Shown here piece after piece: positions 1-24,300 of a DNA stretch of 64,000 nucleotides. The notes beneath the pieces were generated by a model that saw nothing but the letters and a program-made list of their open reading frames with translations, was not told the origin of the DNA and did no database searches. Source of the stretch: Chloromonas sp. AAM2. Its lineage: Eukaryota; Chlorophyta; Chlorophyceae; Chlamydomonadales; Chlamydomonadaceae. Position 1 is the first letter of the stretch; every line of letters starts with the position of its first letter. The translations under genes were made by a program, and so were the position numbers. The DNA is taken from positions 29,808-93,807 of the forward strand of contig QAXH01000572.1 of assembly GCA_004335635.1 (NCBI GenBank), given 5' to 3'.

Positions 1-1910
1 GGACACGACTGACCAAAAGCAGTTCTGGCACCATACAGTGTACCGACATGACTGTGTCATAGTAAGGACTTGCTTACTGCCCAGCTGCCCCTGGGTTGCA
101 TTTGACGGGATTGGGACCGTTGTCGTTGCGATTTAGTGCCATACCAGACGCGTGCTTGGTTCATCTCTTTCAAACAGTCTCTAACGGGGCGCGAGTGGAA
201 CACGCCGTCACTTGAGTGTGAGGTGCTAAGTAGGACCGAGTAATACGAACATTCAACTGCAAGTGGCTGTACGGTGGCGGGCACAGACTTCATAAGTTGC
301 TAGTTGTTCTCAATCGTCAGGGGCATTCCCTGCGTCTCTTCTGCTCCTGTGCTGTTGCTGCTGCTAAATCTTTTCGCTGCTCCTTTGGCTGATTTTATCA
401 AAGGATGAGAGTCAACCAGCAAGTGAGACGTGCATTACATTCTAGGCATGAGGCGCGGACCGGGTATTGAGGAGAACAGCGCTTATCAGAAGGTAAGACA
501 TTATCAGATGAACAAGCATGCTCACGAGAAATGAAATCAGAATGCAATATATATTGGCGATATATTGGCAGGCTCAGGAAACCGAGTCTACAAACTGGCG
601 ACTTGAGTTCAGGATCACTCAACGCCATGCAGTGCTTGCCTTTCCTCCCTCCAAACCTGCAAATGAATAGGATTGAAAAATGACAGAATGGACTTCCCAA
701 AAGTCTCAACTACGCATAGCAAGCCTGTCATACAGGGTGTAAATTGGTATTCAGCGCAGGTGTCAGCTATTTTGCCAAGTAGTTACGATACAGATGTGGA
801 CTATGAGGAAGTGTGGACCAGCCTTTAGCTCAATTTCCCTTGAATGTATCATTGCCACAACTGTCTGCTGTTGTAAAACCGTCTTATGGTAAGGCCCAGC
901 TGTGGGGCGGGCCAGGTGTCAGGAAACATGATCAGGTGGAGCATCTCAATCTGAATTGAGTGCCTAGGCTGGCAACGCAGTCAAAAGAATTTCCTGTAAA
1001 AATCTAAATTATCAAGAATGCTGCCGCCCAGGTGTGCGGTAACAGAGAAAGATCATCAAATGAAGCGCTTCAAATTGGTCAAGTGGCTGGACTGAGGTAT
1101 GTAGTCCAAAAAACCGCTAAAATTTAGAAATCCAAGAATACCAGAGCAACTCGGTGAGCGCTGCACAAATGGCTGTCTTGTGTGCGCAGGGTGATGAAGT
1201 AGCTGAGCATCAGCACACCAGCTGCAGCTGACTGTGGCCGCATTATGTTGAACGTGCATCTAAAAGACCATTGATGATGATGATTTATATGTCCGGGGGG
1301 ACGCTGGTCAATGTTGTGGTGACCAAGTCTCCTAGAAGCACTTCTTGACTGGACATCTAAAAGCGGGCTGCCTTGATCTGACTGCAGGGCACGGGACAGA
1401 AACCGAGTGGAAAAATGAATAGTCATATGTGGCGATGCAGAGGCCGGGTTCACTTCAGGCATGGCTGACTTGACAAGTAAAACATCATATACGCCGTGGC
1501 CATTATCGCGTGATGTGCACATGATACATCAGGCTGGGTGGTTGAGCTGTCTTGCATTTACATTTCATGGGCATCTGGGTACTGCTTCCCCGATCACGGC
1601 TGAGGTGGCCTTGAGTGAACGGCTGAGGTGGCCTTCACTCACCACAACACAAGGGCGGCCAGCTCGCGTGCAGGGGTGGCCTGTAAGCTATCTAGCGGCC
1701 TGCCTTGTCCCGCCCTGGGCGGTGTGACGGGCAGATGCGCGGGGGCCGGCGGCACGGTGGTGCCGGATGTGGGCCTGTGCGGGTGCGTCTGGCCTGTGCG
1801 GCTATCCAATTCATGCCTGATGGTGTGTTGCGGCGCTTGGGTGGTGGCATAGGCTACGCTGCCGGTCTTGTGTGTGTCGGGATGGCTTGTGCTCCTGGGT
1901 TTGGCAATGC
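1..1910. other. No supportable gene (left edge)
   Basis: Only short open frames occur on both strands here. None shows a recognisable domain, a run of exons with matching phase, or sustained GC-rich third positions. I see no RNA gene and no repeat shared with the rest of the window. It may be intergenic, or UTR or intron of a gene lying to the left. Confidence 0.5.
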
Positions 1911-2516
1911 CTACGGGCAAGGGTCGGGGCGGGCGGGGCGGTGGCGGGCGAGGCTGACCGAGGCAGACGGGATGCCCGAGAGGGACCAGGCGGTGCGTGA
2001 CGAGAACTGCAGTTGGATGGCGGTGGATAGAGCTAAGTATGGCCTCTCAGGCACAATATCTCGCAGCTTTTCGAGACGAGGGGACAAGGGGGCGTAGGGT
2101 CGGCTTGCACCCCGGGGAAGCGTGACATGGGGCCGGGCTGAGATGCTGCTGGGCAAAAGAACGTTGGAGTGGCTGGAGATGTCGGATTTATCTGAGCTGG
2201 CAGGTGATGTCTTTGGGTTGCTGGGCGATTGCTGCGTATGCTGGTCATGTGCCAGTGGTGCTGGGCTTGGTAGGGGGGTATGCTGCACGTCTGCTGCTTG
2301 GGAGGCCAAGGATTGAAGGAGTTGGGAGGCATGCAGAACACGTGCGTGCTGATCCACTGCTGTTTGCCAGTTCTGGGACAATTCTGGTGTCCTCTTCTTA
2401 CTGCTGCCTGTCTGAGGCGACTGCGCATGGGGCACTGCTGCTGAGAAGTCCCAATTTTCAAGGTGAGGAAGGCCTGGGCGCAGACGCTTTTTGTCGCCCG
2501 CTGAGGGGTTCGCCAT
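1911..2516 (-). CDS. Hypothetical Ser/Pro/Ala-rich ORF, possibly one exon
   Basis: An open frame of 201 codons runs from an ATG at 2516 (start MANPSAGDKKRL) to a TAG at 1911-1913. Third codon positions are mostly G or C and the composition (Ser, Pro, Gln, Ala, few hydrophobic blocks) resembles the disordered regions of other proteins in this window, which is the only reason to list it. The frame stays open upstream of the ATG, so this may be an internal or 3' exon of a longer gene. No domain is recognised. Large frames on the opposite strand overlap it, so it may be a chance ORF in GC-rich DNA. Confidence 0.25.
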   Translation of the reverse strand: MANPSAGDKKRLRPGLPHLENWDFSAAVPHAQSPQTGSSKKRTPELSQNWQTAVDQHARVLHASQLLQSLASQAADVQHTPLPSPAPLAHDQHTQQSPSNPKTSPASSDKSDISSHSNVLLPSSISARPHVTLPRGASRPYAPLSPRLEKLRDIVPERPYLALSTAIQLQFSSRTAWSLSGIPSASVSLARHRPARPDPCP

Positions 2517-4144
2517 GCCACGACCAAATGTTGCGCTACATGTGGCAGGCAGAGAGGGCCTTGACATTGTGCGTCGGGTTTGTAGTTTGTTTCTGGCGCG
2601 GACGTTGCTTTTCCAAGAATTGAATTAACGAGGAGCTGTCTGGTTCCAGCAGCTAGCCGACCTGGCTCCTGCACAAGTAGTGGCTCAATAACAATCAACA
2701 AATAGCACTTGCGAGGGTGTGGCGCTGGAGGTTAGCGCGTCGAAAATCAAATGGCTGTCCACTTACTGGACCAATGGTCTCTTGCGACGTTCGTGAGTTG
2801 TCTCACAAAGAAAAAATCACGAGCGCCGCGAGCAGAATAATGTAGAAACTATGGGCGTTTTCGCGCTGGACAAAAGAAAGTAATGGCATTTCGCCGCTGT
2901 GGATTGGTCACACCCTTTCATGGAAAACTGACGCCTCCTCTGATTTGAATTTTCTGGCACACAGGCAAATGCAAAATTGCGCTCATTTGTGCATACAAAC
3001 AGGCGCGTGTGCTCAAACAGAAATACAGGCAAGCATGACTTGCACACGTTCAAAACATTGCGCAATGTGTGAGTGCATGCGAAAACATGGCGAAGGCAGC
3101 TGTGGTAGTCAGGTGATACAACAGGGGGCAAAATTTTCTATGCAGTTCCAGGTACCGCTTTACTTGTACCGTATACTTCACAGTATTTGGTGGTTGAACT
3201 TGATGAAATGTTTTTCAAGGCTGTAAAAAGAGCATTCTCCCTCAGATCAGCGGGCCCGGCGGCCTTGAATGTGCACAAGTTATTGTATCTGGCGAAAGCT
3301 GCAAACACTCCCAAACGCATGGAAACACTGCACGCAACACCACCACATGCACACATGACATCGGCCCGCATGGGCTCTTTTTTTGGACCAGACTAGCACA
3401 CTTTGCGCCCTATGTGCTCTATTTCCCTGGTTTCTGCTTCGTAACCTGTTCCCTGCCTTTCTGCCTTGCTCCTTTCCGCCTTCGGCCTATTTCTGCTTCA
3501 CTTCCTGCCTTTCCTCTCCTTTTTTGCTCAGGGTAGTTCAGGGCGGTATACATTCCGTCCCGTGTCCTTTGACGGCTTCCTTGATGTAACAAATGAACCA
3601 ACAGTGTACCAGCGCGCCTGTGCAATTTGTTAAAATCCATCCATCCATCAAAATCCATTACAGAGGCCCAGGTCTGACATGGTCTGTGGCTGGTGCTCAG
3701 TAAACGCATCCAGTGTCTAGGGAACGACGGCATCTTTTTTAAAGTTTTCGCCCAGGTCGTGCCACTCATCAAGCAATTCTACATACTATCAGAAGATCAT
3801 GGATAGCATGGTGAGAGAGCAACCACCAGCACATTCCGCTTAAGCAAAGGGGAATCACACCGAGACAAGAAGTCCAGTGCCTCATACGCACGCCCCATAC
3901 CGGTATCCCAGCAAAGCCACTAGCCCAAAGCCCAAGTCGGCCCTGTAAAATATGCATAGTGAACAGTGACGTCTGAACAGACTCGCGGTGTCCAGCATGC
4001 AGAACTGACGGGATTGACAGGGTTGACCACGTGGACCGACTAGAATCTGTCGAAACCCTGGTCTTGCATGACGTTGGGGCTATGCCCAGGTGGGAACGGC
4101 GAGCAGCTGCTAATGCTTGAGGCATTGAGGGTACTTCATTGAAG
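2517..4144. other. Intergenic region upstream of the deubiquitinase
   Basis: No gene is supported. The stretch holds one inverted copy of the dispersed SINE-like repeat (about 3412-3605) and otherwise unremarkable AT-richer DNA. Its last few hundred bases should contain the promoter of the + strand gene starting at 4145, but I see no clear TATA box. A minus-strand open frame over 3769-4254 overlaps the first deubiquitinase exon and looks like a shadow. Confidence 0.5.
3412..3605 (-). repeat. SINE-like dispersed repeat, copy F
   Basis: Read on the minus strand, it starts near TTACATCAAGGAAGCCGTCA, continues through a core with CGGGAC, a GTAT/GTGTAC step, CCGCCCTG and CTACCCTGAGCAA, then becomes purine-rich. 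It is closest to copy E at 46195-46390 and shares the core with copies at 18943, 36778, 40554 and 45947. The two ends of the family (ACACCAGG and ACATCAGG starts) suggest two subfamilies. Confidence 0.8.
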
Positions 4145-18066
<13,922 letters not shown>

Positions 18067-19382
18067 TATCAAAGACCGGGGGTTGGGCGGTTTGGTATCC
18101 TCAGAGCTGCTGGGGCAGCTCTGGGTATGCATTTGGGGTTGTCTGCAGCCTGCGGAGCTTCACAGCTGCATAACCTGTGCGTGTCTTCCTAGTCTCAACT
18201 CAGTGCGTCATTGGAGGGGACTTGAGATGTTATGGCCTGCTGGTTGTTCGCATGGACTGTCCATGCACATAAACGGCTGGCCGCTGTCAGCTCGACATCA
18301 CAGCACGTCTTGCCCGCTCATCATCCTCTGACCATGACGGTCACTTAGAACTACACCGCCTGATCAGCAACTGCACTGTCGTTGCCCAGGTAGCATTGTC
18401 TGTGCGTGCTCAAGCCATCTGCTTGTATTTTGAGTGAGTTGCGCGGCAGTTGTCGAGTTCTTGAGGCACAGCCTGTTTGGTTCGCTGACCTGGCTTGTGC
18501 TTTGCCTGCTCTGGCATTGATCCTCCCCTGACAAGCAGCTGTTGCGGTGCAGACAACTGTGCACGTAGGTTTGTAGAGGTAGATGACACACTTCACCAAG
18601 CAGAGCACAACGACAACCAAACTGACATGCTAAGAGCGGTGCCGACTTTGCTAGCGTGGTTGTTTGTAGTCCATGGAGACAGCCAGAGAATGCATGCAGG
18701 ATTTTGGGTGCACATTGTGCCAGCACGTGTGGCATGTCTACGTCTGATGCCTGGAATGTTAACCTTGTTTCATTCACTGGTTGTGTATGTGCTGCATACG
18801 TGGTATGCATGAGACTTGCCAGAACACCAGCGCCAGCAGGCGGAAGCTACAGCCAGCAGATAAGAAGAACGTGCCACTGGGAAGGCCAGCGCTTGCGATT
18901 TCGGGCTTATGATGGAAAGCGCTTGCTTTGCAGCCACTATTTATATGTATTTACACCAGGGAAGCTGTCAGAGGACACGGAACGGGATGGGCGCCGCCCT
19001 GGCCTACCCTGAGCAAGAAGGCAAAACGAAAGCAGGGAAGAAAGCAGGCAAGACAGGCCAGCCCAAAGCAAAACAGGACAGAGCCGCCGAAGTCGAGGCC
19101 AAGACTAGAGAAGGGACGCAAAAAGGGCCAGGAGGCCAAGTCGGTCACGTCTAGGAAGAGGCAGCCAGGCTGCAACAAGGCGGAACGTCAGAGAACAGGG
19201 ACAGCCAAACTGCAACAGGGGCCAAAGAGCAGGGCGCGGACAGGAACACTGGCACCTAGGCTGCAGGGTCAGGCTGACGAAGAAGCAGACGCCCATCTCG
19301 CAGGCAAAGAAAGCAATGATCCTGGCCGAAGGCCCGCCAGGCTGCAGGCGGGCTGCTGGCATTTGAGCTGCTGGCATTTGAG
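18067..19382. other. Convergent intergenic region with a SINE-like copy
   Basis: This is the gap between the converging ends of the deubiquitinase and the uS17m gene. It contains SINE-like copy A at 18943-19192 and no recognisable gene. Open frames here are short or run through the repeat. Confidence 0.6.
18943..19192 (+). repeat. SINE-like dispersed repeat, copy A (longest form)
   Basis: The copy starts at TATGTATTTACACCAGGGAA and continues through GGACACGG, CGGGATGGGCGCCGCCCTGG and CTACCCTGAGCAAGAAGG, then an A/G-rich half with GAAAGCAGG, GAGCCGCC and GGGCCAGGAGGCC. The 3' half is shared with copy C at 40554-40800, so a full element is about 245 bp. It lies downstream of the uS17m stop codon. 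Confidence 0.85.
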
Positions 19383-19510
19383 CTTGTGCACACTTGAGCT
19401 CACAGCCACCCCTGCACTCATGTCCCTTGTGCACACTTGAGCTCACAGCCACCCCTGCACTCATGTCCCTTGTGCACACTTAAGCTCAGAGCCACCCCTG
19501 CACTCACGCC
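19383..19510. repeat. 43-bp minisatellite overlapping the uS17m stop codon
   Basis: Three copies with a period of 43 bases (each beginning CTTGTGCACACTT at 19383, 19426 and 19469). The right end covers the stop codon of the minus-strand uS17m gene (19504-19506), so array length could affect that protein's C-terminus or 3' UTR. Confidence 0.85.
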
Positions 19511-20839
19511 GGCCCAGGCGCCCCACCACCAGCTTGTGCTTGCCCGGTGCCTTGTGTCAGCAGCGGTCCCAACTCCCGCTCGTACATGCGCCTAACCGCC
19601 GCTAACCGCTCCTGAGCTGACGCCAACCGCTGCTCAGATGCGTCTACTGCACTGGCAGGCCCTCCCCCTATCCCTGCCCCTCCCTCAGTTGCTGCCGCAG
19701 CCGCATCAGTCAGCATCGGTGTTTTCCGCAGGATGTCCGCCACACGATAGTTCTTGTGCTTACTAAGCTTCCTGCCAGGCACAAGCATCATGCAAGTTTC
19801 CGTATTCAGCAAAAATGTCCAGCGGTACATGGCTGCTGACCTCGAAGTCAGCTACAGCCTCGGCCTTTTTCAGGCGGTCAGTATGCATTGAGCCGATCTC
19901 AATTGTCTGCAAGATATCCTGGGTGGACGTACGTTGAAGCAAGAGCAAACACAGTATGGTGTTGTTTACTTTGACACGGGTGGGCTGTAGGCATGCACAG
20001 CGCTGCAGTGGCAATCTTCAGCTGACCTAAGGACCTTCCGGTGTACCATCAAGCAGCATGTTTGCCTGCATCATGCCACCGATGTCGATGTCCACACCCA
20101 ACACTCACCGGCAAACTTTGATTTTGACCAAGTCCCCGACAACACACTCTTGTTTTTCATCATGAGCCTGCAGACACCAGCACGTGGTAACGCACGTGCC
20201 CAAGTCGCGAGGCATGCATAGGTGCATGACACACGATCCAGGTGTGAGCAAGGCTTCTGAGGCAGATCACTCAAGCACACATTTGCTCACGGCCGTTGTG
20301 TTGAATAGTGAGATGGGAAGGCCGGGAACTGAACTGAGCATACCACTACCACAGCACTGAGCATGCAAGAACTTGTCATGTTGTCTGAGTTGTGCCTGAT
20401 AGCTTGACAATAAGTGGCGTGCGCAAGCCATCAACACCGCCCAACAATCTGACGGAGAAATTGATACCAATACTGCCAGACGACCTAGTATGCAATCCTG
20501 TAATGGCAGCCAAAGTCAGTTGAAGGCATCCAAGTATGCTTTACAGCAGATTTTTATAGTATGAAGGATCAGCACCAACACAGCTGCCGCGTCTACTGTC
20601 TCGATGGCTAACTACCCCGGCAGCCGCCGCACCATGTGTCGCGACACCCGCTTCTCGTAGACCTTGTACTTGGGCACCCAAACAACGTAATTTACTGCCA
20701 CCACTACAGACTTCTGCATGCGGTTGGAAACCACCTGCGTGCAGCATGCAGCATGGTGTGTAACAGCAGCCAGGTCGTGCGAGACCCAAACAGAACATGT
20801 TTGCCCTCTCACCCGTCCGATGAACGCAGATCCACCCAT
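19504..20839 (-). CDS. Mitochondrial small-subunit ribosomal protein uS17m
   Basis: Component of the small ribosomal subunit that binds 16S-type rRNA. Four exons, minus strand: 20813-20839, 20633-20734, 20109-20167, 19504-19771; phases match and give 151 aa. The start MGGSAFIGR-VVSNRMQKSVVVAV mirrors plant mitochondrial S17 (VVSNKMQKSVVVAV), followed by VPKYKVYEKR, AHDEKQECVVGD, LVKIKVCR, KLSKHKNYRVADILRK, all S17 hallmarks. The family usually ends soon after the LRK motif; here about 70 extra residues follow, Ala/Gly-rich with a charged stretch (SEQRLASAQERLAAVRRMYE) likely helical. No obvious cleavable presequence is visible, as in plant S17m. A plastid S17 is less likely because of the N-terminus. 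It is head-to-head with the FNDC3-like gene. Confidence 0.88.
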
Positions 20840-21322
20840 CCTTTGGTTACAGCCCTGAGCTCAAGGTCCTCCAGGTTCAGAATGAAGGAGGCGTCTCTAG
20901 TGAGAGTGATTGTGGAGTGGCTGGCACGGTGCTGTCAGTTGTTGGATCAACAGTATTGTCCTTGTTTGCAGTCTGTATTTGTGACAACCATTCATTGACC
21001 TTGGACAAAGATTCCCGGGTGCAACAACCTCCAGGGCACGGTACCTTCGGGGCAGGTCCTGACAGACCACAACGAATACAACGTTGTAGGCACGGCACAA
21101 GAGCAGAGACGTTCGGTTCTAACCTTGTGATCCTGCAGCGAATCACAGCTCAAGGGATCGACGCGTTTGGGAGTAAAAGTTGTTAAAGTGTCGGTTTTTG
21201 ATGGGCTAGTGCCAGAGCGTGCCAGCGACGTGCAAGCACTGCCACGATATACAAAATTCAGTCGGGGGTGTGCGGGAGGAAGAACGGTCACGGACTGTCT
21301 GTTTGTGGGACACCTGGACTTC
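20840..21322. promoter_or_regulatory. Probable bidirectional promoter, uS17m / FNDC3-like
   Basis: The 483-base gap separates divergent start codons at 20839 (-) and 21323 (+). The frame of the + gene remains open upstream from about 21131, so part of this interval may be 5' UTR or extra coding sequence. No clear TATA box was found. Confidence 0.4.
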
Positions 21323-24300
21323 ATGACTGCCAAGGTCATGGCGTGCAGCCCAGGACCGGAAATGCAGAGGCTTTACGACAATGTCAGGTCTACAGGAGCC
21401 ATGCCGACTGTGCCTGTGGAGCCTGAGGCTTCCCCCGGAACAGCCGTTCCACAAATTGTCAAGCTTGTGGCATCCTGTTCCATTCCGCGTGTCCTCAGCC
21501 TGGACGCCAGCGTTGCCCATCTAGAATGGGACCAGCCTAGCTATGTCTCGCCGCCTGTGGACGCTGCCGTTCCTCGCATCGTGGCACACAGCTTTCAAAT
21601 CGAATGGGTTAGTGTCCTAGCACCACTCTGCAACCGCCATGCAAATTTTGCGGTCGAATGGTGGGATTGCAAGGCCTGCTCGGCAGCACCTGCACTGCAC
21701 TTGCTGTCGCAAGCCTTGTCAGCTCTCCATCAGATCCCATGACATCACGAGCACGTTGTAATGGGGTTGTGTATTTGAGCGCAGGCCGAAGCATCGTTTC
21801 GTACCCCCGACGGAACACCCCAGATTGCAGACGAGGCATGGAAACCTTTGCCCAGTGGCGATGTTACGGTGCCCGAGGTGAAGGTAGGTGCACACGGGGT
21901 GTTAAGGGGTACGAATGGGACGCCAGAGTGTGTGTGAGCGTCCTCTCTGTGTTTTCCCAACCCCACACAAATCACAACAGCGCGACAGATCTAGTAATGG
22001 TGGCTGTGTCATGCATGACATTCGTGTGCAGCATGGGTACTAGTTCCGACTCACCTGGCCCATCATATCATCTGTTGTGCTTACAGGTTGGTGGGCTACG
22101 GCCTGGAAGATCATACGCTCTGCGCATCAATGTGACGTTGGACTTGTCGCATGTGGACACTTCTGCTTGGGACATTGCCACTCGCTGCTCGCCTGCTCAA
22201 ATATTCAAGACACAGCCCACCGTGCCCAGTTCTGCTAAACCACCGCTCTTGGTGGCGCGTGATCGCAAGCATCTCAAGGTGTGTAATCCATGCAATTCTG
22301 AATAACATGCAGCACTTGAGTTCCATGCAAAGGGTCTCAAGGTTTATGTATAGGCGCAACCACATACGAGGTACAGTTGGCAGCTGGTGCATACATCCCG
22401 CTGAATTTGCAACTGTGACAACACGACATGGCAATCAGGCAGGTGTGGCTGCATGCAGAGGCACACATGCAAATGACGGCCAGGTTTTCAGAAGCCACAT
22501 GAGGAGCATGTAACTGAACAGGAGCTAGGTGTTCCAATGGGACAGGAAGCCCGACCTTTGGGCTGTTGCAGGAATGCTGAGTCCTTTGGGGTGTGTGTGC
22601 AGGTCAAGTGGAATGTTCCAGATGAGCCAGGCGGGGAGAATATGCAGCTGACATACCAGCTGCTCCTTTCACCTCCGCCACAAGGATGGGCTGGCCCATG
22701 TGATTCACAGGTGAGCAAGTGAAACATGGTCCTTTCATTCAACAGGTGACTCACATGCACGGTTTGTGGTGCAAGCCATGACTGGTACAAGTTCTTGATG
22801 CAGTTCTTGTGCACTGGTTCGTGTTAAACACAGGCTATGCAGTGTTCGCGCACTGGTTCAGCCTGTACGCCGCACTCGTTTTTGCCAGCGGCATGGTTTC
22901 TGGTAGCTTCATGGTCATGTACTGTGTCACGTATGTGAGCCCATTCTTGTATCAATCTCATTGCTGCAGGGGTTTGTTGAGGTGTACCAGGGAACGGAGC
23001 GCAGCTGCAAGGTGCTCAAGCTCATACCAGGCGCACGCTACAGCTTCTGGGTGCTGGTGAGTGAAGTGGTAGATCAGCGATAGGCAAGGCATCGCGTGCC
23101 AGGCGCTGGTCTGCTCGCATGGGACACTGTGCAGCATGGGTATGGAAGGTGCACAACCCGCAGATGAGTGTGTCAAATGTCTGTTTACGTGCAGTCACGC
23201 AACTCAGTAGGCTTCAGCGAGCCAGGTCAAGTGGCAACCTACACAACGCAAGCGACAGTGCCGGCCCAGCCAGAGGCGCCCAGGCCGGTCTCATGCACAC
23301 AGGTGAGGCTTTCACAGCGGGGTTGAGATGATGCGCATCCACGGTACAAGACTGTTGACCTGCAGCCTTGCTGCAAACATGCAACTCATTTCTGTGTGTG
23401 CCTGCATAGGAACCGATGTGTTTCAGTCCTGCCATCAACCTCTAGCTCGACATATCAGTGCCTGACTTGAATTGCACGTGAATCAAACGTTTTTGTGTAT
23501 TGAACCTGCTCTCAACCTGCAGAGCAGCGTGACGCTCCAATGGGTAGCGCCCCCAGGCAACGGTGCCGCCGTGACCAACTATGTCTTGGAACGGGACGAG
23601 GGCGGACCCCTGGCGGCCCAGCGGAGCGGACAGGTCAGCAACACCTTCACGCTCGCGTACGCCGGGCCGCTGCAGACAGTCATGGTCGGAGGCCTGCGCA
23701 GCGGCCTACACTATCGGTTCAGACTCCGGGCAGAAAATGACGTGAGTCAAGTTGCACACAAGCCCTTACCTGGCCGTGTGAAGAGCACTGCCTGTGATGA
23801 CACTGGCTTTTAGCACCATTTAAATCAATCCAGCACGGCTTGCCTGTTGCTCCAGCACATTGTTTTTTGTTTTGTGGTTGGTTGCCCTCGCAGGAGGGCG
23901 CAAGCTTTTGGAGTGAGAGCTGTCTAGCTACGCCCGCAGCCAGTCCACCTGGTTTGCCCTCTGCCGTTGCCACCTCATCCATCACACAGCAGTCGGCTAC
24001 TGTGGCGTGGGGTTCCCCTGCAGATGACGGAGGCTCACCAGTACTGGCCCATCAGGTGTGTGCACAGGCATGGCTATGCACAACATACTAATGCAAAGAC
24101 AAGCGGCTGTGTAGCATTGTGTACAATCGTTCGTGTGCATGCATGGATGGCTGGCCACGATGTCCTTCATTCATGTGCATTCGTTGGTCCCTGTATGGCC
24201 ACATTGTGTTCTCAGATAATCTTCATGGCTGTGCACAGGGCACCCGCTGCCAACTGACTGCCACTTTACTATCAGTCCGGGTATTGCTTGGCCAAGAAGC

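Noticed and set aside
19763..20014. Minus-strand frame resembling a helical domain between uS17m exons
   Set aside because: It overlaps exon 4 in a different frame and fills the intron; the S17 match requires it to be spliced out.
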